Source: Prevotella sp. CAG:485
GTDB taxonomy: Bacteria; Bacteroidota; Bacteroidia; Bacteroidales; Muribaculaceae
Direction: 5' to 3'
NCBI GenBank assembly: GCA_000437495.1
Contig: FR897835.1
Location: forward strand, 4,721 to 26,945
DNA length: 22,225 nucleotides
Shown: in pieces, positions 1 to 7,786 of the stretch
Layout of the letters: every line of letters begins with the position of its first letter
Numbering within the stretch: the stretch's first letter is position 1
Made by a program: the position numbers and the translations under genes
Notes under the pieces: generated by a model
Database searches by the model: none
The model's input: the letters and a program-made list of their open reading frames with translations, nothing else
What the model was told of the DNA's origin: nothing

Positions 1-1371
1 ATCAATTTCGCCATTGGCGTGGCCACGGGCCTGATTCTTGAGTTTGAGTTCGGCACCAACTGGAGCAATTACTCGTGGTTTGTGGGCGATATTTTCGGCG
101 CTCCCTTGGCCATTGAGGGCTTGTTGGCCTTCTTCATGGAAGCAACCTTTGTTGCTGTGATGTTCTTTGGCTGGAACCGTGTGAGCCCGCGTTTCCATCT
201 TGCCGCAACCTGGCTGACCTGCATTGGCGCCTCCATTTCCGCATTGTGGATTCTGGTGGCTAATGCCTGGATGCAATATCCTGCAGGCATGGAGTTCGAT
301 CCGGCTCAGATGCGCAACGTAATGGTGGATTTCGGTGCCCTCTTCTCGGGCATCGCCGTCAACAAATTCTTCCATGCCACCATTTCCGGATGGTGCCTGG
401 CAGGTGTATTCGTAATAGCCGTTTCGGCCTGGTTCCTGCTCAAGAAACGCAATGTGCCGTTTGCCATGCGTTCAATAAAAGTAGGCGGCTGGGTTGGCTT
501 GGTAGGCATTCTGCTTTGCTGTTATACCGGCGACGGCTCGGCAGTGGAAGTGGCCAAACATCAGCCCATGAAACTGGCAGCCATGGAAGGTTTGTATCAC
601 GGCAACAGACAGCAGTCGATTGTGGCTGTGGGTGTGCCCAATCCCAACAAAAAATGGAACAACAACGAAAGCGAGTATCTGTTTGATATTTCGATACCTT
701 ACGGCCTGAGCATCCTTGCCACGCATGACCCGAACGCCTTCGTACCCGGCGTGGCAGATATAGTAAACGGCATCAGCATTACACCGCAGGGCGACACTGT
801 AAACACCGTATCGTATGCCGACCGCATAGCCATTGGCAAACAGAGTCAGCAGTATCTGCGCAACTATGACACAGCGCGGAGCAACGGCGATGCCGCCGCA
901 ATGGCCCTTGCAGCCGACAGCCTGAAAAACACCTTCCGCTATTTCGGCTACGGATATTTCAACTCGGTTGACGAAGCCATCCCGCCGGTACCCTTCACCT
1001 TCTATATGTTCCGCATAATGGTGATAGGAGGCAGCTGGCTGGTCCTCTTCTTCATCATAGTGCTTTTCTGCGCATACCGCAATCATTGGCTGCAGAAGTC
1101 GCGCATTATGCAATGGATATGCTTCATCACCCTGGCCATTGTCTATCTGGTAAGCCAGTCGGGCTGGGCAGTGGCAGAAGTTGGCCGCCAACCCTGGACA
1201 GTGCAGGATTTGCTGCCTCGAAGTGCTGCTATAAGCGACATCTCGTCATCGTCAGTGATAGTAACATTCTGGATGTTTGCCGCCATCTTTACGCTGCTTC
1301 TCGTGGCTGAAATCAGCATAATGTGCCGTCAGATAACCAAAGCCTCCAAAACCAACCTTGAGGTGGCCTAA
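1..1371 (+). CDS. cydA: Cytochrome bd quinol oxidase subunit I, 5'-truncated by the window edge
   Basis: Catalytic subunit of cytochrome bd oxidase. It carries hemes b558, b595 and d and couples quinol oxidation to reduction of oxygen to water in the inner membrane, allowing microaerobic respiration. The frame is open from base 1 with INFAIGVATG then LEFEFGTNW, a match to the conserved CydA core, so roughly 65-70 N-terminal residues, including the N-terminal heme-ligand histidine, lie upstream. The GTG at 19 is an internal valine codon, not a start. Visible signatures are GDIFGAPLAIEGL, ALWILVANAWMQ, a long (L-type) Q-loop insert, the RIMV helix carrying the methionine ligand of b558, and AEVGRQPW (bases 1174-1197) with the conserved glutamate near b595. 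Several hydrophobic helices are evident. It is followed 20 nt later by cydB, the expected pair. Very sure of identity. Confidence 0.97.
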   Translation: MNFAIGVATGLILEFEFGTNWSNYSWFVGDIFGAPLAIEGLLAFFMEATFVAVMFFGWNRVSPRFHLAATWLTCIGASISALWILVANAWMQYPAGMEFDPAQMRNVMVDFGALFSGIAVNKFFHATISGWCLAGVFVIAVSAWFLLKKRNVPFAMRSIKVGGWVGLVGILLCCYTGDGSAVEVAKHQPMKLAAMEGLYHGNRQQSIVAVGVPNPNKKWNNNESEYLFDISIPYGLSILATHDPNAFVPGVADIVNGISITPQGDTVNTVSYADRIAIGKQSQQYLRNYDTARSNGDAAAMALAADSLKNTFRYFGYGYFNSVDEAIPPVPFTFYMFRIMVIGGSWLVLFFIIVLFCAYRNHWLQKSRIMQWICFITLAIVYLVSQSGWAVAEVGRQPWTVQDLLPRSAAISDISSSSVIVTFWMFAAIFTLLLVAEISIMCRQITKASKTNLEVA

Positions 1372-1391
1372 CCCTTAAAAAGCAATAAACC

Positions 1392-2549
1392 ATGTCAACA
1401 TTATATCTTCTTCAGAATTACTGGTGGCTTCTCATCTCCATTCTCGGAGCAGTGCTGGTGTTCATGCTCTTTGTGCAGGGTGGACAGACCATGCTCTTAG
1501 GTGCCCGCAACAACCTGCAGCGCACCCTGATAGCCAACTCGCTTGGACGTAAATGGGAGCTTACCTTCACCACCTTAGTGGTGTTTGGCGGCGCCTTCTT
1601 CGCCTCTTTCCCCCTCTATTACTCCACAAGCTTCGGCGGCGCTTACTGGCTTTGGATACTGATACTTTTCAGCTTCGTGCTCCAGGCCATAAGCTATGAA
1701 TACCGCACCAAGCCGGGCAATCTCTACGGCTCTTCAACCTACGACATCTTCCTGTTCCTCAACGGCTGCGTAGGCTGCGTGTTGCTCGGCGTTGCCGTGA
1801 GCATGTTCTTCTTCGGCGCCGAATTTACTGTGCAGCGCGGCAACATTCTCGATGCCGCCGCTCCCGTAATCTCACAGTGGGCACCGACGCATGGCTTTGA
1901 GGCTATCTTCAACTGGAAGAACCTGATTTTGGGCGTTGCAGTTCTGTTCCTGGCCCGCTCCCTGGCTTGCCTGTATATGCTCAACAACATAACCGACGAC
2001 GCCGATATGCGCAAACGTCTGCGCGCCACTCTCTTAGTGTCGGCCGGAATCTTCCTGGTGTTCTTCCTCTGGTTCCTGGCTATGGTGCTTACAGCCACCG
2101 GTTACACAGCCGTGCAGACCGCCACGGGCATGACACAGGTAACAGAGACCCCGTACAAGTATGCCCTCAACTATATTGAGCTTTGGTGGGCATTAGTCCT
2201 CCTGCTTGTAGGCGTTGTGGCAGTGCTTTACGGCATTTTCCGCACCGTCTTTTCAAAGAAAGAGTGGACCGGCGGAATATGGTTTGCTGGCATCGGCGTG
2301 ATATTGGTTGTGCTCAGCCTCTTCTTCGTGATTGGCTATAACGACACCGCTTATCTGCCGTCAATCACCGACCCTGCCTCGTCGCTCACCATCCGCAACA
2401 GCTCATCGTCGGAGTTCACCCTTAAAGTGATGAGCTACGTCTCGATTATCATCCCCTTCGTCATAGCTTATATAGCATACGTTTGGTATTCTATGGACAA
2501 GCGCAAACTGACGCCCAAGGAGATGCAGGAAGACGTGCATAAATATTGA
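1392..2549 (+). CDS. cydB: Cytochrome bd quinol oxidase subunit II
   Basis: Second integral-membrane subunit of cytochrome bd oxidase, which supports heme assembly in CydA. The protein has 385 aa, normal for the family, with about eight or nine hydrophobic helices. The start ATG lies 20 nt after the cydA stop, and the N-terminus (MSTLYLLQNYWWLLISILG) fits CydB. A conserved early loop reads FVQGGQTML, and the region EYRTKPGN resembles the family's cytoplasmic loop. The protein ends in a charged cytoplasmic tail. No small CydX-like membrane ORF follows: only 24 nt separate cydB from the next gene. Transcription is probably shared with cydA. The upstream promoter is outside the window. Confidence 0.96.
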   Translation: MSTLYLLQNYWWLLISILGAVLVFMLFVQGGQTMLLGARNNLQRTLIANSLGRKWELTFTTLVVFGGAFFASFPLYYSTSFGGAYWLWILILFSFVLQAISYEYRTKPGNLYGSSTYDIFLFLNGCVGCVLLGVAVSMFFFGAEFTVQRGNILDAAAPVISQWAPTHGFEAIFNWKNLILGVAVLFLARSLACLYMLNNITDDADMRKRLRATLLVSAGIFLVFFLWFLAMVLTATGYTAVQTATGMTQVTETPYKYALNYIELWWALVLLLVGVVAVLYGIFRTVFSKKEWTGGIWFAGIGVILVVLSLFFVIGYNDTAYLPSITDPASSLTIRNSSSSEFTLKVMSYVSIIIPFVIAYIAYVWYSMDKRKLTPKEMQEDVHKY

Positions 2550-2573
2550 TAACCACAGATACAATCGTCATAC

Positions 2574-3185
2574 GTGGATAGCTACGTAACGCTAACAGCT
2601 CTGGCTTCGGCACGTTACACGGTTAAGATGAGTCGCTTTCTGAGCTTCGCATTTCCGGTAACTACCGAAGCCGAGGCAAAAGCGTTGGTGAAAAAGGTCG
2701 GCAACGACTATCATGATGCCCGACATGTATGTTGGGCATATATGTTGGGCTATGACCGCAGCCGTTGGCAGAGCAACGATAACGGCGAGCCGTCGGGCAC
2801 AGCCGGCAAACCTATTTTGGGGCAGATTAATTCATTGGGCCTGACTGACGTGCTTGTGGTTGTTGTGCGTTACTTCGGAGGCATAAAATTGGGCACAGGA
2901 GGTCTTATAGAGGCATATCGCACAGCGGCGAGGATGGCACTTGAAGAGGCACAAACGGAAGAACGCCATGCACAGGGTCAATTGGCGGTTATATGTTCTT
3001 ATATCAGCCTGAACGCCGTGATGAGCGCCATCAAAGCCCTTAATCTGAAAATAATCTCCCAGGATTTCGACAATACTTGTCGGCTGATACTCTCAGTCAG
3101 GCTTGATCATCTGGACGAAGCCGAGCGACGCCTGAGTGAAGCCGCCACCGTGGAACGCATCGGCGATTCCGACGCATGGGTGTAG
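2574..3185 (+). CDS. YigZ/IMPACT family protein (UPF0029 plus DUF1949)
   Basis: Homologue of E. coli YigZ and eukaryotic IMPACT. The biochemical role in bacteria is not settled; a link to translation or nucleotide binding has been suggested for the family. The 203-aa protein has the UPF0029 core at about residues 15-125 with DARHVCWAYMLG, the signature NDNGEPSGTAGKP, and VVVRYFGGIKLGTGGL, then a DUF1949-like C-terminal ferredoxin-fold segment from about residue 138. The start is GTG at 2574: an in-frame TAA at 2550 blocks upstream extension, no ATG lies between, and the next Met (2628) would remove family-conserved N-terminal residues. It lies 24 nt after cydB on the same strand, so read-through from the cyd operon is likely. 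A hairpin at 3228-3260 probably ends the unit. Confidence 0.9.
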   Translation: MDSYVTLTALASARYTVKMSRFLSFAFPVTTEAEAKALVKKVGNDYHDARHVCWAYMLGYDRSRWQSNDNGEPSGTAGKPILGQINSLGLTDVLVVVVRYFGGIKLGTGGLIEAYRTAARMALEEAQTEERHAQGQLAVICSYISLNAVMSAIKALNLKIISQDFDNTCRLILSVRLDHLDEAERRLSEAATVERIGDSDAWV

Positions 3186-3227
3186 AAAAAGCACTTAATA
3201 ACAATTGCCATAAGCATCTCTGTATAC

Positions 3228-3260
3228 GGCCTTGAAGGTGCAAAACCACTTTTTTAGGCC
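3228..3260 (+). terminator. Probable terminator after the YigZ-family gene
   Basis: Hairpin with outer stem GGCCT (3228-3232) pairing AGGCC (3256-3260) and an inner stem AAGGTG (3235-3240) with CACTTT (3247-3252), including one G-U pair. A run of six T (3250-3255) lies within the 3' side. It sits 43 nt after the stop codon. The T-run inside the hairpin is unusual, so termination could rely on the inner stem followed by the T-run. Confidence 0.5.
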
Positions 3261-3289
3261 AAAATAGCCGCTATCTCAAAAAAAATTCC

Positions 3290-3366
3290 GATATTTGCAC
3301 CGCAAAACATAAAAGCCCCGGTTCCGACACCTTTGGTGACAGCTCAACGAGCTAATTAGAAGGAGG
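3290..3366 (+). promoter_or_regulatory. Structured leader of the HU gene with a Shine-Dalgarno-like site
   Basis: A near-match to the Bacteroidota -7 element (GATATTTG, 3290-3297; consensus TAnnTTTG) would start a leader of about 90 nt. No TTTG is found at the -33 position, so the promoter call is tentative. The leader holds a small hairpin CACC-TTT-GGTG (3328-3338), a second AGCTC-AAC-GAGCT (3341-3353), and the perfect Shine-Dalgarno core AGGAGG (3361-3366). AGGAGG is 13 nt before a TTG at 3380 and 28 nt before the ATG at 3395, so it is poorly placed for the ATG. Confidence 0.4.
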
Positions 3367-3394
3367 AAACGGGAAAAGATTGTATATCAGAATA

Positions 3395-3694
3395 ATGAAT
3401 AAAGCAGATATTATCAACGAAATCTCACGAGAGACCGGCATGGAGAAAAGTGCCGTAGTTCTTATTGTTGAGAAGTTCATGGCAAACGTGAAGGAGGCAT
3501 TGGCCGACGGCGAGAATATCTACCTTCGCGGCTTTGGCACATTCCTTGTCAAGACCCGCAAAGAGCGCATAGCCCGCAATATATCGCGCAAAACGGCCGT
3601 GATAATACCGGAGCGCCGAGTAGCCGCTTTCCGTCCGTCGCGTCTGCTGACGGAGGATATAAATGCAAATTTCAAACCAACAGATAATCAATAA
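3395..3694 (+). CDS. HU/IHF-family DNA-binding protein
   Basis: Small nucleoid-associated protein that bends and packages DNA as a dimer. I chose the ATG at 3395, giving 99 aa beginning MNKADIINEISRETGMEK, which is how HU/IHF proteins normally begin. An in-frame TTG at 3380 would add five residues without family support. Two N-terminal helices (residues 3-38) precede the DNA-binding arm: the segment YLRGFGTFLVKTRKERIARN matches the classical GFGTF-x-RxA-RxGRNP arm signature, although here the arm tip reads ISRKTAVIIPERR instead of the usual NPxTGexixIPA. The final residues (VAAFRPSRLLTEDIN) match the FxPsk-x-L end. The gene is followed after 14 nt by the 29-aa basic protein gene, so the two are probably co-transcribed. 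Confidence 0.9.
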   Translation: MNKADIINEISRETGMEKSAVVLIVEKFMANVKEALADGENIYLRGFGTFLVKTRKERIARNISRKTAVIIPERRVAAFRPSRLLTEDINANFKPTDNQ

Positions 3695-3708
3695 AATACT
3701 AACCAATT

Positions 3709-3798
3709 ATGCCAAGCGGAAAAAAACGTAAAGGCCACAAGATGGCCACGCACAAACGCAAAAAAAGACTGCGTAAGAACCGTCATAAGAAGAAATAA
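3709..3798 (+). CDS. 29-aa AURKAIP1/COX24-type basic protein, probable small ribosomal protein (bS22/mS38-like)
   Basis: A 29-residue ORF beginning MPSGKKRKGHKMATHKRKKR and ending NRHKKK. More than half of the residues are Lys, Arg or His. The pattern KRKxHKM...HKRKKRLRKNR resembles the AURKAIP1/COX24 C-terminal domain shared by mitochondrial ribosomal protein mS38 and the actinobacterial small-subunit protein bS22. From that resemblance I infer a ribosomal RNA-binding role. Such short basic proteins are widely annotated in Bacteroidota under the COX24-domain name. It starts 14 nt after the HU stop and lies upstream of RNase G. At this length it is easily missed by gene callers. The ORF is certain by sequence; its place on the ribosome is an inference. 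Confidence 0.8.
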   Translation: MPSGKKRKGHKMATHKRKKRLRKNRHKKK

Positions 3799-4333
3799 AG
3801 CCGGCTCCCTTCCCCAAGACTAAACCCGAGGGGAAGCGCCGGAAGGCTCGACGGGCGCATGCGGGGAGCTGACGACTTCGTCAGCCCGCCCGCCATACCG
3901 TTACCTTAAATCTTCTTATGAAACACCGGGCAGATTTTTCGGGTATGCATCACAGCCTGATTCTTTAAAGCTATTCTTGTAGAGCGACGAGTAGCGACTT
4001 TCTTCTCCACATCTGTGAAAGTTGTGAGAAGGCGCCTGCCGCAGAGGTCGGTGATTTAAAGCTACTCCCGGAATCTGCTACAATCTTTTTAAGGCCGATT
4101 CCAACTGCAGAAAACAGCGAAAACATTCCCTTCATCCGTCATACTACCCGGATGCAAGAGACTGACAAACTGTAATAAACTGCTGAAAGAGCCGCAAGAT
4201 GAAAGAGCTGCGCACCAGACAGAATCATCTGCTAATCGTGATTAAGGCATCGCCGATGTCTTAAGTTTTAAACCGGGAGCCCAACCTGCCAAGAGGCGAA
4301 GCAACCGGTATCTCAAAACAATTTTAACCACCA
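3799..4333 (+). promoter_or_regulatory. 535-nt structured region upstream of RNase G
   Basis: No convincing ORF was found. The region opens with a two-part hairpin: CCGGC (3801-3805)/GCCGG (3838-3842) and CTTCCCC (3809-3815)/GGGGAAG (3830-3836). A second GC-rich hairpin follows, with CTGACG-ACTT-CGTCAG (3869-3884) extended by GCGGG (3861-3865)/CCCGC (3885-3889) or alternatively CGGGCG (3852-3857)/CGCCCG (3887-3892). A third stem pairs CTTCTCCACA (4002-4011) with TGTGAGAAG (4023-4031). The 13-mer TTTAAAGCTAYTC recurs with one difference at 3964 and 4055, and GAAAGAGC recurs at 4185 and 4201. No perfect TAnnTTTG element is present. It may be a long 5' leader of the RNase G gene, a 3' processing region of the HU unit, or an independent RNA. 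Confidence 0.4.
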
Positions 4334-5962
4334 ATGAAAAGCGAACTGGTAGTAGATGTAGGCAAAAAAGAAATCTCCATAGCATTGCTTGAAGATTCCC
4401 GCCTTGTCTCTCTGCAAAAAGAGAGCCGTAACGCCGGCTACACCGTTGGCGATCTTTATCTGGCACGAGTGCGAAAACTCATGCCGGGACTGAATGCCGC
4501 CTTTATCGACGTTGGCTACGACAAAGACGCTTTTCTTCATTATCTCGATCTGGGGTCACATTTCGCCACCTACGCGAAATATATGGAAGAGGCAGAGGCT
4601 GATCCAAAAAAAGTGCCCCCGATGCCCAAAGGGAAATTCGAGGCCGACATACCTAAAAACGGAAGTATCAGCGATTTGCTGAAAGCCGGTCAACACCTTT
4701 TGGTGCAGATTGCTAAAGAACCTATTTCAACAAAGGGACCACGCCTGACCACCGAAATCACCTTCACAGGCCGATATATGGTGCTCATACCCTTCAGCGA
4801 CAAAGTCTCCATTTCGGCAAAAATTAAATCTACCGAGGAGAAAATCAGATTGCGGCAGCTCATCAGCTCCATCAAGCCCAAAGGCTTCGGCGTTATTATA
4901 CGCACATCGGCAGAAAACAAACGCGCCGCCGACCTTAACGGCGAAATGCGCACCTTGCTCAGCTGCTGGAACGAAGCCATAGCGCGTATGCAGAAATCCA
5001 CTCCTCCTGCCTTAATCTATGAAGAGGAGTCGAGAGCAGTTAGTGTGATTCGCGACATTTTTACCCCGGAATTTGAAAACATATATGTCAATGACCCGGA
5101 GACACTGGAACAGATAAAGCACTATGTGTCGCTGATAGCCCCTGAAAGTAAAGAAATAGTAAAGGAATACAACAAGCCGACACCTATTTTCGACCATTTT
5201 GGCATTACCCGTCAAATTAAGTCGAGTTTCGGTAAAATCGTATCTTTTAAAGCAGGCGCCTACATCATCATAGAGAGTACGGAAGCGCTGCATGTAATAG
5301 ATGTTAATTCAGGCAACCGCACCAAAGCCACCCAGGACCAGGAGACCAATGCTCTTGAAGTCAATATCCGCGCCGCCGACGAGATAGCCCGTCAGCTCAG
5401 ACTGCGCGATATGGGAGGCATCATAGTCATAGACTTCATAGATATGAACAAGCCTGAGCACAGGCAGCAGCTCTATGACCACATGCGCCAGATAATGGCC
5501 AATGACCGCGCACGTCACAACATTCTCCCCCTCAGCAAGTTCGGCCTGATGCAGATAACCCGCCAAAGGGTCCGTCCCGCGCTCGACATTCCCACCTCAG
5601 AGGCCTGTCCATCGTGTCTGGGCAAAGGCGTTATCCAGCCCTCATTGCTCTTCACCGATACCCTGCACCAGAAACTCGAATATCTGACACGAGACCTCAA
5701 CGTAACCCGTTTTCGCATGTATGTGCATCCGTTTGTTGAGGCGTACATACGCAAGGGACTCTTCTCGTTATATTCCAAGTGGCGCAGAGAGTTCGGACGC
5801 GGATTTAAAATTATTCCTGACGAGAGCCTTGCCTATCTGCAATATCGCGTTGAAGATAAAGATGGCAACGAGATTGACCTGAAAGAGGAAAGCGACTCAG
5901 GCACCCGCCAAACCAAAGAAAAGAGTCGCAACAACCGAGAAAATGAAGAAAATAACGAATGA
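4334..5962 (+). CDS. rng: Ribonuclease E/G family endoribonuclease (RNase G type)
   Basis: Mg2+-dependent endoribonuclease of the RNase E/G family, cutting single-stranded AU-rich RNA and maturing rRNA. The 542-aa protein starts MKSELVVDVGKKEISIALLE, as RNase G proteins do, followed by an S1-type RNA-binding domain (about residues 38-135) with a family-typical insertion around 76-110. The catalytic domain has the two metal-binding aspartates in IDVNSG (D323) and IVIDFIDM (D367). The zinc-link motif CPSC is at 425-428. The long C-terminal scaffold of RNase E is missing; only a short polar Lys/Glu/Asn tail follows about residue 515. The ATG at 4334 is preceded by a 535-nt hairpin-rich gap. The gene ends at the strong terminator 6020-6061 against a convergent operon. 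Confidence 0.96.
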   Translation: MKSELVVDVGKKEISIALLEDSRLVSLQKESRNAGYTVGDLYLARVRKLMPGLNAAFIDVGYDKDAFLHYLDLGSHFATYAKYMEEAEADPKKVPPMPKGKFEADIPKNGSISDLLKAGQHLLVQIAKEPISTKGPRLTTEITFTGRYMVLIPFSDKVSISAKIKSTEEKIRLRQLISSIKPKGFGVIIRTSAENKRAADLNGEMRTLLSCWNEAIARMQKSTPPALIYEEESRAVSVIRDIFTPEFENIYVNDPETLEQIKHYVSLIAPESKEIVKEYNKPTPIFDHFGITRQIKSSFGKIVSFKAGAYIIIESTEALHVIDVNSGNRTKATQDQETNALEVNIRAADEIARQLRLRDMGGIIVIDFIDMNKPEHRQQLYDHMRQIMANDRARHNILPLSKFGLMQITRQRVRPALDIPTSEACPSCLGKGVIQPSLLFTDTLHQKLEYLTRDLNVTRFRMYVHPFVEAYIRKGLFSLYSKWRREFGRGFKIIPDESLAYLQYRVEDKDGNEIDLKEESDSGTRQTKEKSRNNRENEENNE

Positions 5963-6019
5963 CCACCTGACAAAACAGATGCATCATTCCTCAGCAAAAT
6001 TCAAACATTAAAGCTACGG

Positions 6020-6061
6020 AAAAGAGGATGTGCCGGAAAACTGACCGACACATCCTCTTTT
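6020..6061. terminator. Bidirectional terminator between rng and the DUF4252 operon
   Basis: A perfect 13-bp inverted repeat, AAAAGAGGATGTG (6020-6032) and CACATCCTCTTTT (6049-6061), continued inside by CGG/CCG with an 8-nt loop. The A-run on one side and T-run on the other let it work in both directions. It lies between the rng stop (5962) and the convergent DUF4252 lipoprotein stop (6087). Confidence 0.9.
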
Positions 6062-6086
6062 CAGTTATCTGTTTCTAATTTTGAGA

Positions 6087-6602
6087 CTAATGCAAGACGG
6101 ATAAATTCGTAACATTCTCGATGATGTTTTTGGACGAGCTCTTGCCCTCCTCATCCGTCATCATTTCAGCAAGATTGATTTTGCCCTTGATGTAGATTAC
6201 CGAAGTTTCCTTTTTCTCAGTGGCTTCAATCATCAGCTCCTTCAGCGTATCACCCTTCTTGTTTATAATGCCGAAGAGATTAACCTTTTCCTGACCGCTT
6301 GATGCAGATAACAGTAATTCCAGCTTCCTTTTGCTTGCTATTTGCTGTATATCCTTTGATATGTTTTCAGCATCCTTTGAGTCTTCACACTGCACCATCT
6401 CAATGGTGCTGATGTTTTTCACCATATCGTCGTCGTCATCGTTGCAGAACATACCGGCCATTTTCATTGTTCCGGAGGGTATGCGCAACCCCGAGGCATC
6501 CTCATATTGAGTCAGCGGCTTAAGCACCTTCGGATTGCTGATTATACAGCTGCTGAGCGTGGAGAGGAGAGCTAATAAAGCTATGATGCGTATCTGTTTC
6601 AT
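6087..6602 (-). CDS. DUF4252 family lipoprotein
   Basis: Last gene of the sigma-factor operon: 171 aa with a lipoprotein signal peptide (basic start, hydrophobic core, lipobox LSSC, Cys19), so probably anchored in the envelope. The mature part resembles DUF4252 proteins of Bacteroidota, whose function is unknown. It is a clear paralogue of the next upstream gene: both share a LELLL segment, a GI(I/V) strand, and near the end (T/S)SVIYI(K/E)G. An acidic run NDDDDD sits about residues 54-59. Its ATG overlaps the TGA of the upstream paralogue by 4 nt (6599-6602), which implies translational coupling. Family assignment is by pattern recognition; the role is not known. Confidence 0.8.
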   Translation of the reverse strand: MKQIRIIALLALLSTLSSCIISNPKVLKPLTQYEDASGLRIPSGTMKMAGMFCNDDDDDMVKNISTIEMVQCEDSKDAENISKDIQQIASKRKLELLLSASSGQEKVNLFGIINKKGDTLKELMIEATEKKETSVIYIKGKINLAEMMTDEEGKSSSKNIIENVTNLSVLH

Positions 6603-7078
6603 TCTCCCTGTTTGAGTTTGGCGATGTCAATTACCCCTTCAATGTATATCACAGAAGACTCTTTCTTGCCGAGCGACACTATGACAGCATTTGAGATTAC
6701 CGAGCTGCCGTCGTCGGGCACTATGCCATAGATATTCATGGTTTCATCCTGCTGGCTAATTTCCAGCAAAAGCTCAAGACCATGTTTTTCTATTATCTTT
6801 TGCACGGCAGCGTCGATTTTCTTGTTGCTGTCTGCATTAGAGCAGTTGATTATCTCCACACTTTTCAGCTCTTTGATGCCTTCGCTGAAGATTTTGTCAT
6901 TCTCCGATGAGAGCATAGAAGCCGTTCCAGCGAACCGCATCATGGCAGGACCGATGTAAACCGATTCAACGCCCGGCAGATTGCTTATGTCTTTGAACAT
7001 ACGCCCGTCGACCAAGGGCTTTGCGTGCATGGCAATTACGGCTGTTGCCATGACAATGATTGTGAGAAAACGTTTCAT
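6599..7078 (-). CDS. DUF4252 family exported protein
   Basis: A 159-aa protein with a Sec signal peptide (MKRFLTIIVMATAVIAMHAK) and no lipobox cysteine, so predicted periplasmic or secreted, unlike its lipid-anchored paralogue downstream. The mature domain shows the same DUF4252 pattern: a helix-rich start, SVEIINCSN, GLELLLEISQQDETMNIYGI and ESSVIYIEGVIDIAKL. It lies 18 nt after the anti-sigma-like gene and overlaps the lipoprotein gene by ATGA. Genes of this family are commonly found near ECF sigma/anti-sigma pairs in Bacteroidota. From the position I infer that the two proteins act in the envelope as targets or inputs of that regulator. Confidence 0.78.
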   Translation of the reverse strand: MKRFLTIIVMATAVIAMHAKPLVDGRMFKDISNLPGVESVYIGPAMMRFAGTASMLSSENDKIFSEGIKELKSVEIINCSNADSNKKIDAAVQKIIEKHGLELLLEISQQDETMNIYGIVPDDGSSVISNAVIVSLGKKESSVIYIEGVIDIAKLKQGE

Positions 7079-7096
7079 ATTTTTGAGTTGTTGATT

Positions 7097-7786
7097 TTAT
7101 TCCTTGTTGGCGTTAAAAGGATTGTTGAGAATAGCGGCAGCCTTTTCCACCTTATTCAGGCCTTCCTCGCCCTTGTTGAAAGAAGCATCGAGCAGAGCAA
7201 TCAACCGTGAGGTGATTTCCACAGCCTCCACCGAGTCAGTTACCTCGCGATACGTCCCTGCCATCAGGCTGTCAGGCTCGGCAATTTGTTCAGTCTGCAG
7301 ACTGCGGGCAGGAATGTCAGCCTTGTGCCTGATAACCGGCTCCTGAGCCGTTTCACATGCCAGTGCCCGTTGAGCCGGAACGTCGCTACTAACATCCTCA
7401 TACGGCTTTTGCACCGATGTGGCCACCGCGAAATGCTGCACCTGTGTTTCAGGTTTATTGCCTGGAATCAGCAGTGTCAGAGCCACAGAAACTATTATGG
7501 CAAGAGAAGCTGCCACAGAAATTATTGCTTTCAGATTCCACTTTTTGCGTCGGGTGAAAGCCGAATCAGCTATGGTTGAGGCAAGAATGCGCTGTTCCAG
7601 ATCTGCCGGCACAGAAGCCTTCTCAACGTTCATGGCACGAAAGATTTTGGCATCCAAGAGCAAATCGTCAGGAATATTGTCCGTGCCCGCGAAATATTTT
7701 TTCAGCACTTCTACATCTTCCGGCGAAATATCACCGTTGTAAAAGCTATTGAGCAGCCTACGTATTTCGTCTATGTTCATAGTCAT
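7097..7786 (-). CDS. Membrane anti-sigma factor-like protein
   Basis: A 229-aa single-pass membrane protein immediately after an ECF sigma gene. I chose the ATG at 7786 because it overlaps the sigma TGA as ATGA, and the product begins MTMNIDEIRRLLNSFYNGD, like other Bacteroidota anti-sigma-type proteins. A longer frame starting at 7831 would run into the sigma gene. The N-terminal cytosolic part (1-80) has the helical pattern FYNGDISPEDVEVLKKYF but no HxxxCxxC zinc motif and no cysteine. A transmembrane helix spans about 87-108 (AIISVAASLAIIVSVALTLL). About 120 mainly polar residues would face the periplasm. It likely holds the sigma factor at the membrane until a periplasmic signal releases it; this is inferred from synteny and topology. 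Confidence 0.75.
   Translation of the reverse strand: MTMNIDEIRRLLNSFYNGDISPEDVEVLKKYFAGTDNIPDDLLLDAKIFRAMNVEKASVPADLEQRILASTIADSAFTRRKKWNLKAIISVAASLAIIVSVALTLLIPGNKPETQVQHFAVATSVQKPYEDVSSDVPAQRALACETAQEPVIRHKADIPARSLQTEQIAEPDSLMAGTYREVTDSVEAVEITSRLIALLDASFNKGEEGLNKVEKAAAILNNPFNANKE

Noticed and set aside
472..1191. 239-codon frame antisense to cydA
   Set aside because: It lies inside a certain cydA gene on the opposite strand, and its product is unlike any known protein.
2550..2573. A cydX-like small subunit gene after cydB
   Set aside because: Only 24 nt lie between cydB and the next gene, which begins in this gap's immediate continuation. There is no room for a 30-40 codon ORF.
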